From positions 1 through 18,962 of the forward strand of contig JABYQR010000573.1 in NCBI GenBank assembly GCA_022592445.1: a stretch of DNA of 18,962 nt, in the 5' to 3' direction. The DNA comes from Cytidiella melzeri (Eukaryota; Basidiomycota; Agaricomycetes; Polyporales; Irpicaceae). Shown here one piece after another: positions 1-7,306 of this stretch. The position numbers and the translations under genes were made by a program. Positions within the stretch are counted from its first letter, which is position 1. Each line of letters begins with the position of its first letter. The notes under the pieces are model-generated. The model saw only the letters and a list, made by a program, of their open reading frames with translations, had not been told where the DNA came from and ran no database searches.

Positions 1-1709
1 TTACACACGCTGTCGTCCATTTGACCACATGGTCCTTGAACACTCCCTTGTGCAATTGATGGAGGATGTCGGGTGTGAGAGCAAGGAAGATGTTGCAGTG
101 AGGTAAGTTTTTCCAAAAGGGCTTGATTGGACGGATGTTCCTATCGTTGACCGCCTGAGAATTCCAGCCGTGCAGTGCATCATTGATCAAAGACAATGTC
201 TGCTCCGGATTCCGAAGAGGCAGATGGACAGGATCTCCTCGCTGCTCAGGCTTGACAGTGCATTTTGGGCAGGCACTCTCCTTCGTACATGCCACCAAGC
301 ACTGCTCCGGATGATCGGCGACGTATGCAGCAACAATGGGGTATACTCGACGGATGAATCCATCAGCGCATACCATGCTGACACCATTCTTCCCAGCTTC
401 AATCAGCGGCTCCAGCAGCGAAGACATGCACGTATGGAAAAGCTCATAGCTTTGCATCGGACGCTCTGCCTTTGGAAAGCACTCAAGCTTTGTAACGGGG
501 ATGTATCCAATGAGCACGGTCGCATGTGCAGAAGGTGAGTGTCGCATGTCCTTGGTAATGTTTCCGATGCTGAGATAGACCGGCCATGCAGATTTATTGC
601 CACTGAAATTGGACAATTGTGTCTTATCTGAGGCAAGGATGACCGGCGCAACGGTTGCACCCTTTGGTAAGAGTTCCTATCATACACAAGCTGTCAAGAA
701 GGTTACCTCAAGTAATTTCATTGACGCAGCGTACCTGGATCGTCTCCCACCATTCTCCCGTCCACATCTCACTGAATATTGGCCACTTTCTATCCTCATT
801 CTCATACAACCTCTCCGATCTGAAGCGCATATGTTCTGCCAGCAACGGATTTGCAATCAACTCCTTAATGCAATCGACAGGGTTCCGTTTCCAGAGCTCA
901 ACCAGCTCTACCTTTTCTCTCGAGTTCCCCTCCGCATCCTTTTCACTTCCTGTCACTTTAATCATCTCACACTGCCATTTTGGACCCCTCGGAAGCTCGT
1001 CGATTTTCGCAAAGAAGGCACGCTTATCTTTGAACGACAACGCTTCATGGTGTCGCGACTAAATCATAGGGTGAGTACTCATTTGCACAATAATACGACA
1101 TGTTTCTTACAATCTCGAGCTTTAGAAATTTATAGACATTACCTTGGCTGAGACCAGCCTCCATCAGCCATCGCAACAGCTCCCATTCTTCACCATTGCA
1201 AAGGGTGCCCACGGATTGTGATCTGGTCCGCCCTCTTTCCTTCTCGCCTCCTTCATTGCTTCGAATAGGTTTGCGCCCTTGCCATATGTTTCACCCGGTG
1301 AATGCTCATCGCCAGTTTGTTCAACAAACGGATCTTTCGGCAGCCCGCCTGCTTCATTCTTCTCATCTGGTTCTACTCGTGCTCGTTTTCTAGATGGGTC
1401 CGCACTTGTGGAGTCCGAAGAGTCTGACCGGGGTCGACGAAGTGACTCAGGAGGTAAGCTATCAGCTACTTGTGCAATGCCGCCTTCTTCAGACTCTTCG
1501 CGCTGGATTTCCATGAAGCTTGAAGGCTCAGCAAGGTCACCAGCATGCTGCAAGTGAGGAGACGATGATGTAGTGGGGGCCAAGGGCCTGTGGTTGTTGA
1601 GACATGTGTAAAAGGCTTTTCTGCACTCGTCTTTATGCTAAATATGCTTGCTTAGACCGGATGCACTTGGCTTCTCTGCACCACAGCAAAAGCAGATATG
1701 AGGAGACAT
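1..1709 (-). CDS. Plavaka-type DNA transposase, 5' part, truncated by window edge and broken
   Basis: This is the N-terminal and central part of a Plavaka-family transposase, a CACTA-related cut-and-paste transposase of Agaricomycetes. Proposed exons are 1111-1709, 735-1058 and <1-676, with GT-AG introns 1059-1110 and 677-734. The likely ATG is at 1709 and opens a Cys/His-rich N-terminus (CFCCG, later HKDECRKAF). A Ser/Pro-rich linker with a KRAR basic patch follows. Hallmarks are WLMEAGLSQ, FSEMWTGEWWETIQ, GATVAPVILASDKTQLS (probable catalytic Asp), VCADGFIRRVYPI, a CPKC knuckle and TPDILHQLHKGVFKDH. Two defects are visible: an in-frame TAG at 1638-1640, and a single-base loss near 1193-1197 in the AA run before the ELLRW segment. 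The reading frame is open to base 1, and a GTGTAA at the edge could be a donor. The family call comes from recognised motifs; exon borders are inferred. Confidence 0.85.
677..734 (-). other. Intron 2 of the Plavaka gene
   Basis: A GTACGC donor directly after the codons for WWETIQ and a GATAG acceptor define a 58-nt intron. Its removal joins WWETIQ to ELLPKGATVAP in phase 0. Confidence 0.75.
1059..1110 (-). other. Intron 1 of the Plavaka gene
   Basis: A GTAAGA donor (plus-strand cttac at 1106-1110) and a TTTAG acceptor (cta at 1059-1061) define a 52-nt intron. Removing it joins the FLKLEI segment to the LSFKDKRAFF segment in frame, which matches the usual Plavaka order. Confidence 0.7.
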
Positions 1710-1909
1710 GGAGGGATTTTATTGAAGACAACGCTACGATCTGGGCACACTGGTCACCACTTGAAGTTGATTCTCCGACCCATCCTCTTCGGTACCTTGC
1801 CAGCAACCACATCAACCAACAACAACCACGTCGGCAATCCTGGTCCCCAGCATTTTCACGTCTCTTCTCTTTACGCTCACTCTTGCTCTACTCATTGCCT
1901 CAAGTTCAG
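1710..1909. promoter_or_regulatory. 200-bp divergent intergenic region between Plavaka and DUF6532 genes
   Basis: This stretch separates the proposed minus-strand ATG at 1709 from the plus-strand ATG at 1910. It is pyrimidine-rich just before the plus-strand start. I see no convincing TATA box on either strand. It must contain both start regions if the two start codons are right, so it is called a bidirectional promoter by position only. Confidence 0.4.
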
Positions 1910-2562
1910 ATGGCTCGCCATCAACAACAAGCCATCTCCACGTTAGATGACGACAAACATCAGCCAGACAAAGGCACATATAGTGTCAGCCTCGTAGTAC
2001 AGTCCATGCATTAACAGCTACTTACATTCAGCTACTGCTGTTGAGCCGAACGCTAGTACCAAAGCGCGTGGCCGTCGTCATGAGCAGAAAGTATCTGAGA
2101 GTGATATCCTCCCTGTAGACGTCACGCGCTCGCGCAAGAAGTCTCAGAAGCAGCGGAATATAGGTATGTTGTTGCAGATATGTTGCATTCAAGTTCCGTG
2201 TTACTCAATGTCACTTCAGATGAGAGCGCAAATGATGATCTGAAGAAAAAATACATCCAATCCCAGAAACAGGTTGCCAAACTTCAGCGACGAATGGCAC
2301 GCGCCAGTAAGCCTCATTTCATCTGTGATGTGGACCTAGATAACCAACATGTAGCATAGATAATAGTTTGGGACATGGCAGAGAGCAGTCACAAAGCATC
2401 AGCCTACCCGTCCCAGTTCCTTCAGATCATGATGGAGAGATTGAGTCGGAGGATGACATGGACATGACGGCCAACTCCCATGCGCCTGAGCCTGTAAGCG
2501 TTTGACATATCATACATCCTATCACGACATGATACTAACTGCTTTAAGTTTCAATCTCAGGG
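1910..2562 (+). CDS. DUF6532-type gene, 5' part (exons 1-4 and first 2 nt of exon 5)
   Basis: This is the N-terminal part of an 11-exon host-type gene split by the Copia insertion. The ATG at 1910 starts MARHQQQAISTLDDD. Proposed exons are 1910-1982, 2032-2163, 2220-2306 and 2360-2493, all joined in frame. Intron 4 begins GTAAGC at 2494 and ends CAG at 2558-2560. The encoded part is charged and low in complexity: a basic stretch (TRSRKKSQKQRN), a Lys/Gln/Arg helix likely to form a short coiled coil (residues about 75-95), then an acidic segment (DHDGEIESEDDMDM). The first donor is uncertain: GTGTCA at 1983 is preferred, but a GC donor at 1974 keeps the same frame. This half has no domain I recognise; the identity comes from the 3' half. 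The gene is continued at 12340. Confidence 0.7.
2494..2560 (+). other. Intron 4 of the DUF6532 gene (original borders)
   Basis: The donor is GTAAGC, there is a branch-point-like CTAAC near 2536-2540, and the acceptor is CTCAG at 2556-2560. This 67-nt intron is typical in size for the gene. The retrotransposon lies 2 bp past this acceptor. Confidence 0.7.
2558..2562 (+). repeat. Target-site duplication, left copy (CAGGG)
   Basis: CAGGG sits directly before the TGTTAAAAC start of the 5' LTR and matches the five bases directly after the 3' LTR. Five bp is the usual Copia duplication. CAG is the intron 4 acceptor and GG opens exon 5. Confidence 0.93.
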
Positions 2563-2845
2563 TGTTAAAACTATATAATATAATATGATATGATATGTAG
2601 TTTCCCACGCCTTATTACAAGGACGCTTTAGGTAGCAGAGTTCCCACAGTCTTAGTATGGGAATTATGCAACCGTATATGGAAACTCTAGTAGTAACCAT
2701 CACATTAGCTGAGACGTACAGATATGGGTTGTAGTAATACTATACATATATGTACGCCTGTGTTCTAGTAGCATAGGAAATGACATGGAAAGCACGTATG
2801 ACTCCAGAGGATGCCTAAAGCATACATCTGAGGACAAGTACTAGC

Positions 2846-2942
2846 ATGAGTCATTTACTCATTATGTACGCCTCTGGTACAAGTGCTGATCCTAGTCATA
2901 CAATGAGTCATGCACTCATAGCATGAGTCATGCATGAGTCAT
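2846..2942 (+). promoter_or_regulatory. Cluster of four ATGAGTCAT (Gcn4/AP-1-type) sites in 5' LTR
   Basis: Exact ATGAGTCAT palindromes start at 2846, 2903, 2923 and 2934, about 75-170 bp upstream of the TATA box. ATGASTCAT is the established consensus of the fungal bZIP activator Gcn4/CpcA and of AP-1. Binding in this organism is inferred. Confidence 0.65.
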
Positions 2943-3015
2943 GCACTTAGTAATACAGTAGAATAGCTGAAGTAGACATGTATAGTAGTCGCTTACATAA
3001 GTAGATACAGACATG

Positions 3016-3023
3016 TATATAAG
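3016..3023 (+). promoter_or_regulatory. TATA box of the 5' LTR promoter
   Basis: TATATAAG lies 86 bp before the primer-binding site, downstream of the ATGAGTCAT cluster. This is the expected position for the U3 core promoter. Confidence 0.7.
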
Positions 3024-3109
3024 CAGAGCTGCTGAAGCAGCAAGAATAATAAGACTCGTCTTCGAAGCTTAACAGCCTCTACCCCTCGCACACATATTCC
3101 ACTTTGTTA

Positions 3110-3125
3110 GGTTATGAGCCCCGGC
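3110..3125 (+). promoter_or_regulatory. Primer-binding site, initiator tRNA-Met half-molecule type
   Basis: GGTTATGAGCCCCGGC directly follows the 5' LTR. Its complement contains GGGCTCATAACC, the anticodon arm of eukaryotic initiator tRNA-Met around the CAT anticodon. It does not match a tRNA 3' acceptor end. Drosophila copia and yeast Ty5 prime from such an internal, cleaved iMet half-molecule, so the same mechanism is inferred here. Confidence 0.8.
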
Positions 3126-3450
3126 TTTTAGCTTAACTACATCCACACTCTCAACGACATCCATCAACCAGTATCCCCCAAGCTTTCTTATAAGTAAGTT
3201 TCTCTACTTTACTTTGTTTGGCCACATAGTAGTAGTAGAGTTGTACTGGTTGACTGCCTCAGCTTCGAATACAATATTCCCAACTGATCTTCTACAGCTA
3301 ATTCCCTCACCTACTTGCCCCTTGCGTACGCACTCCCAACCCAGCTGAATACTTAAGCCACCCTTGGTGGTTCTCGACTTTAATGAGTCGTGCATTACGC
3401 GGAATCTGCCTAACACGCAGTGTAAAATCCGGTGGTAGAGGAACAAGCTC

Positions 3451-3466
3451 CCACTTGTACAAGTGG
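3451..3466. repeat. 16-bp perfect palindrome in the Copia leader
   Basis: CCACTTGTACAAGTGG reads the same on both strands. It lies about 340 nt downstream of the primer-binding site in what would be genomic RNA leader. Confidence 0.8.
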
Positions 3467-3510
3467 TAGATCGGCGGAGTAGTACAATAGGAGGGTAGTG
3501 TTGAGTGGCA

Positions 3511-3531
3511 CTCTAAGCTTGTGACTTAGAG
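3511..3531 (+). repeat. Inverted repeat, 7-bp stem with 7-nt loop
   Basis: CTCTAAG and CTTAGAG are exact reverse complements separated by CTTGTGA, and could form an RNA hairpin in the leader. Confidence 0.6.
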
Positions 3532-3776
3532 GCCTAGGACCTTCGTGTTGGCGCACGTCAGTCAGTCCTGGAATTAGAAATCGCCGCTTTTTGTAGCTGT
3601 AGAATTTCTTGAGGCATGTCGTCCACTTTTACTTTTGGTATCACGGAGATTGTGGACTCTCCTATACTCCGTGGTGTTTCTTACATGCACCATTATGTTT
3701 TCGTCGTATCATACCGACTGGTAGAAGTCGAAGTTGCAAGTGGTCATACTCGTCTTGAATCACTTGTGGAAAACTT

Positions 3777-4403
3777 TTACTCACATTCGACTTTTCCATT
3801 AGCAATCCCCAGGACTTTCTCAAGGAAAGTGTTGTGGATTGAATACGACGACATAAATCTTATACTTTCAATTCTTTCTTCCAGACCATTATATTTTTGA
3901 AGATGCCAAACAACTCGAACAACACCTCCCGAGCGGCGATGCGTATTACAGGCGAATGCGTGGCCAACGACAACGTTGGTAGAGCTGGTAAGATTGAACT
4001 GCACTAGTTCGCACTCGTGATCCTCGCCTTCAAAGTCTGGAGATAGCCAGCAATCTGGGTGCGGCGCGCGCGGGCGATCGCAGTCGAGCGGGACGAAAGG
4101 TCCTGTACGTAGGGGAATTGGGTGGTCGCTCTGAGTGTCGCAATAGGAGCAGTTATCAAGCGAGTCCACGACGGAGGCGACAGACGACGCTGGCGAGGGT
4201 GATTTAGGAGTTGATCTCTCAGGAGAGACCGTAGGTGCTGCTGAGGGCTCTGGCGGCGGCGTGGGCGCGGGGATGATGGGATAACGGCGTAGAACCTCGC
4301 GCGGGCGCGGGCTGTAAGGGCAGCAACCGTTGGGTAAGTGGGGAACAGTGGGACAGCAACGGCAGACTCGAGGCGGGTTGTCGTTGTTAGGTGCAACGGA
4401 CAT
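3777..4403 (-). CDS. Antisense ORF inside the Copia 5' region, 208 aa, unknown function
   Basis: An ATG at 4403 opens 208 codons on the strand opposite to gag-pol. The protein starts MSVAPNNDNPPRVCRCC and has a Cys-rich N-terminus (CRCC, GCC), a Pro/Ser-rich middle with APTPPPEPSAAPT, then scattered Cys/His (NCSYCDTQSDH, PDCW, HECEL). The C-terminal 70 residues fall in AT-rich DNA and look less gene-like, so the true end may differ. No signal peptide or membrane segment is evident. A TATA-like box lies about 150 bp upstream on the same strand. GC content is much higher than in gag-pol. I do not recognise the family. It may be captured host coding sequence; equally, the frame could be open only because GC-rich DNA has few stops. 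Confidence 0.4.
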   Translation of the reverse strand: MSVAPNNDNPPRVCRCCPTVPHLPNGCCPYSPRPREVLRRYPIIPAPTPPPEPSAAPTVSPERSTPKSPSPASSVASVVDSLDNCSYCDTQSDHPIPLRTGPFVPLDCDRPRAPHPDCWLSPDFEGEDHECELVQFNLTSSTNVVVGHAFACNTHRRSGGVVRVVWHLQKYNGLEERIESIRFMSSYSIHNTFLEKVLGIANGKVECE

Positions 4404-5070
4404 AAACGTGGAAGAGGTCGCAATGAGTCAACGCAGAAGAAGCTACAGCTATGGGCGCGACGAGACTCCCTCGACGCAAACGCAAAGCGTAAAGTGAACT
4501 CTGGAAACTGGGGTGGGGATTGATTGATTTTTACACAGTACAAACAACACCTTTATATATATCCTAAAGACCCTCTCCTAAACCTTTCCTTCTATGTCCT
4601 AAACCCAAACGCGAGAGCAAGGAAACGGGGTGGCAGAATACTTCCGTCTGCGGAGGCAAAATGCCCAGCGAGTCAACGCCCAGCGGGACACAGCGTTGGT
4701 CGACGCGGAGTAGCGGCGCGCGCCCTTGCACTGAAGAGGCGCCAACCGTCGCGAGCAGGTGATGAGGTGCCGTCCAAGAGTTGCACAGTGTGGCGTGATA
4801 GGAGTCTTCCTGAAACGGGGTTCGCGCGTCAAGTTTCTTCTACCGTTGGTCCGACCCGCGTCCGAAACTCTTGGTGGCTGTCCGGCCCATGCTCCAATGC
4901 AAAAGGGGCGTGTCTGTGAGTCAGAGTTAGGTGCGATCCCTCGGCCTCGGATGTTTCCGGCGCATTGCTCCTTGTCAAGTCCTCGGATCCTCGGCGGACT
5001 CCTCGTGACCTCGGTGAACTCCTCGTGCCCGTGACGCTGGGAAAGTTGAGGGACTTGCCGCTCAGGATGA
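4404..5070. other. GC-rich segment between two divergent cargo ORFs, no firm gene
   Basis: This stretch is markedly GC- and CpG-rich compared with the AT-rich LTRs and pol. It holds several CCTCGG and CTCCTCGTG repeats at about 4938-5032. Long frames exist on both strands, but their Arg/Pro-rich composition looks like a GC side effect. It may be the shared upstream region of the ORFs at 3777-4403 and 5071-6522. Confidence 0.4.
4553..4562 (-). promoter_or_regulatory. TATA-like box for the antisense ORF
   Basis: Read on the minus strand this is ATATATATAA, followed by AGG, about 150 bp upstream of the ATG at 4403. Spacing and composition suit a fungal core promoter, but function is inferred. 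Confidence 0.35.
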
Positions 5071-6522
5071 CGCGGGCCGCACAAATGGCGGGCTGCTGCT
5101 GGGTCTCCGCGCCTAGCCAATTTCCGGGCGTATCACCGTCGCGTCAATGCCCGCTTCGCTCCCCATTCTCCCAATGATCCCTACCGTGTCCATGATTACA
5201 CTCGGTTTGACCGTATGGGTCATCCCATCGTTATGGAGATAAGGAGTTCAGCAACTCCCATCTCTATCCGTATGAGTCAAACCAATGCTCAGGATGCCAG
5301 GATCAATGTCAACTACGTTGACAGGGACGGAGTTTGGCGCATGGAATCGATGGAGTACAGCCTTCTTGGTCGTCATGGCTGGGACAGGTTCAGGCAGAGT
5401 GATAGGCAAAGGCACCTCCGGGAGGTTAATCGTATCATCAATGAAGCCAATCAAGAGGCGGAATTGGATCTATACAGACGAAGGCCTCGTAACGTCAGTG
5501 CGGAAATAAGGGCGCGTCAAACCCAAACTTCTTCCAGGGTTAATGCTGCACCTCCTCGCCGATCTGCGTCGCCGTCGCACCCTCATCCTCATCGTCATCC
5601 TACTCCAATGCCACCGCCTTTTGTGAGTGCAGGATTATCGCTTTGGGACATGGTTGCCCAAGCATTAAATAATTTTGCATCTCCACAGACTTCTTCTACA
5701 ATGGTAAATCCACCTACACAGGTCATTCCGGATATTGTTGATGGTATGAACGGTTTAAATATCAGTTCACCAGTTTCTCATGATTCTTCAGAACCAGTAG
5801 TCCAGGCCGCTTCAGCTGCTGAACCTACTCCGGTTCCGTCCTCCACTACTCAGGAGGAGGGACAGGTTGAAGATGAATGGCCAACGGTATTCGCTCCCCA
5901 ACCAGTTGTTCCCACTTTTTCATTCGACGACTGGGTCCACGTTGATCGTACAGACACTAGGCCGGCTTTGCCCGTCTACGCGTGTGGTATGGTTTACGGC
6001 GTGGATGGACCAAAGGGGGAGGTTTTCAGGCCGGAGCAGGTTTGTTCCATCCTCGCTATGCAACACGTCAACCACCCCAACTATATGCCCAATGAGCTGG
6101 TCCTACGCTCTAAGGGACTCGTCGACACAATGGTCGTAAGCATGGGAAACAAATGCGAACACTATTGAGAGATGGTTGAGGAGTTGGAAGAGTTTGCAAA
6201 GTCTCAGAGGATCAAGGAGATCACAGCCTGTGCCAGGATCTACCTCAAGCTAAAGAGGGGACAGTGGCCAGACTGTGATAACATCTGGAACACCTACTTC
6301 ATCTCAGTTGCGGACTTTCACACAGCGATGGAGGTCTTCAATGGTCGCGATCATCTTAGCAATCACCAGCTGGTCTGGCTGACTCAGAGACGTATGGAGA
6401 AGAAGGAAGATTGGATGAGCATCTTTCATAGGGAGGAAGAGTTCAAAGGTAAAATGAAGGAGGTAAAGATTGAGCCCGCTGCGCTCGAGCCTTCTTTAGA
6501 GCCTGGATCGTCTTCTCTTTGA
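5071..6522 (+). CDS. Cargo protein of unknown family inside the Copia element, one internal TGA
   Basis: The frame is open from 5071 (TGA at 5068-5070) to TGA at 6520-6522 except for one in-frame TGA at 6166-6168. The first ATG is at 5215, but the codons upstream look coding (YHRRVNARFAPHSPNDPYRV), so an upstream exon or start may be missing. Order: a basic/polar N-terminal domain (VNYVDRDGVWRMESMEY, WDRFRQSDRQRHLREVNRII), a Pro/His/Ser-rich linker (residues about 115-240 from 5215), then a mixed alpha/beta C-terminal region (WVHVDRTDTRPALPVYACGM, FRPEQVCSILAMQHVNHPNY; after the TGA EMVEELEEFAKSQRIKEI, WPDCDNIWNTYFISVADF). The TGA could be a nonsense mutation, a readthrough site, or lie in a 36-nt intron (6136-6171, GTAAGC...GAGAG) whose removal keeps the frame. 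No zinc knuckle, protease or envelope feature is visible. I do not recognise the family. Confidence 0.55.
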
Positions 6523-6736
6523 ACGGACTCTCTGCAAATCGAACTATACCGCGCACTGTATACTATAAAATATCGCAATGTGTACCTTTATACTTTTACA
6601 AACAGTCATTTTCATTAGCGTAGTCCGTAGTGTACTTGTATACTTTCTCTATCTCTCTCTTGTTCTGCTTCGAGTCACGACCATCACGTAGCGCATTCTG
6701 ACGAACTTTTATGACTTTTCTTTACTTAGTTTGTAA
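6523..6736 (+). other. AT-rich spacer between cargo ORF and upstream-of-gag ORF
   Basis: No ORF is supported here. An 11-bp repeat TTCATTAGCGT occurs at 6611-6621 and again at 6751-6761, 140 bp apart. Both copies contain TTCATTAG, a possible splice acceptor after a pyrimidine-rich stretch. Confidence 0.4.
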
Positions 6737-7306
6737 CGTTGTACTCTGGCTTCATTAGCGTGTACGAATTCCGAATTGCACCTCTTTGACTCAGAGAACT
6801 TTTGTGACGTCGACAGTGTTGCAAGACCCTGTGAAACACAACCGTGCCCTAACCGCTATAGATATTTGTTTGAAGCAGATTTAAACGAAGCTTATAGAAT
6901 TATTGCATTGGTAACACAGGACCGGTATCTTGAACCTTTTGAACATCAGAAAGAACTCATTAGAGGTTACATAGGATCTGTACCGCATCTTGACGTACCT
7001 GCTTTAGTTATTGCATACTTTCAAGACTTAGCAAATCGTCGAGAATCAGAACCACAGAACAACAAACCAGAAGTAGTAATAGATCAGGAACCATCAGAGA
7101 TCATTACAGGCACAACTTACATTGGTGACACATCAAATCAATCTCTAGATAAGAACTCAGATTCCGGAGAAAATACCAAAGTCGAAGATCTTCTAGAAGA
7201 AACTTCTAAACAGACGTCATCACCTGTAATTGCACCTGTAGTACCTCATATCTCTGAATTGTACATTCCATACTACGACTTGATCCTTGATTGCTTTTGG
7301 TTATAA
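6737..7306 (+). CDS. ORF directly upstream of gag, no ATG, stop overlaps gag start
   Basis: A 189-codon frame runs from after a TAA at 6734-6736 to TAA at 7304-7306. It contains no Met codon at all, so it needs an upstream exon (candidate acceptor TTCATTAG ending at 6758) or a non-AUG start such as TTG 6776. Codon use is AT-leaning like gag-pol, unlike the GC-rich cargo further upstream. Residues about 35-85 look helical and acidic (FEADLNEAYRIIALVTQDRY, FEHQKELIRGYIG, PALVIAYFQDLANRRE). A Ser/Thr/Glu-rich tail follows. The stop overlaps the gag ATG as TAATG, an arrangement used for stop-restart translation in some eukaryotic elements such as SART1. I do not recognise a domain. Confidence 0.5.
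   Translation, partial: RCTLASLACTNSELHLFDSENFCDVDSVARPCETQPCPNRYRYLFEADLNEAYRIIALVTQDRYLEPFEHQKELIRGYIGSVPHLDVPALVIAYFQDLANRRESEPQNNKPEVVIDQEPSEIITGTTYIGDTSNQSLDKNSDSGENTKVEDLLEETSKQTSSPVIAPVVPHISELYIPYYDLILDCFWL

Larger units (their letters stand above)
2563..3109 (+). repeat. 5' LTR of the Copia element (547 bp)
   Basis: It begins TGTTAAAAC and ends CTTTGTTA, giving short inverted ends (TGTTA/TAACA) with an unusual TG...TA instead of TG...CA. U3 is AT-rich at its start and contains four ATGAGTCAT palindromes (2846, 2903, 2923, 2934). A TATATAAG box follows at 3016. The transcription start probably lies near 3045-3055, leaving a short R-U5. Apart from six substitutions and one 11-bp repeat unit it matches 11779-12336. 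Confidence 0.95.
3126..3776 (+). other. Copia leader, no convincing gene; hairpins and a candidate splice donor
   Basis: I see no convincing protein here. The segment holds a strong splice-donor-like GTAAGT at 3194-3199, a perfect 16-bp palindrome at 3451-3466 and a 7-bp-stem hairpin at 3511-3531. The short open frames on either strand lack recognisable features. Confidence 0.5.

Noticed and set aside
2846..2942. ATGAGTCAT repeats as a CRISPR-like or satellite array
   Set aside because: Units are short, spacing is irregular, and the context is a eukaryotic LTR promoter; transcription-factor sites fit better.
3110..3125. Possible tRNA gene fragment (CAT anticodon arm on the minus strand)
   Set aside because: Only the anticodon arm is present, with no acceptor, D or T arms; its place next to the LTR marks it as a primer-binding site.
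3616..3900. 94-codon plus-strand ORF in the Copia leader
   Set aside because: It overlaps the end of the minus-strand ORF, has no recognisable motif and no promoter-like signal; likely a chance frame.
4004..4543. 179-codon minus-strand ORF in a second frame of the cargo
   Set aside because: Arg/Pro/Ser-rich composition is typical of a shadow frame in GC-rich DNA; the overlapping 3777-4403 frame is closer to the TATA-like box spacing and more protein-like.
4599..5120. 173-codon minus-strand ORF
   Set aside because: Arg-rich translation in a CpG-rich repeat-bearing segment, no motif; treated as non-coding.
6611..6761. 11-bp repeat TTCATTAGCGT as target duplication of a nested insertion
   Set aside because: The 129 bp between the copies show no transposon ends, and 11 bp is an atypical duplication; kept only as possible duplicated splice acceptor.
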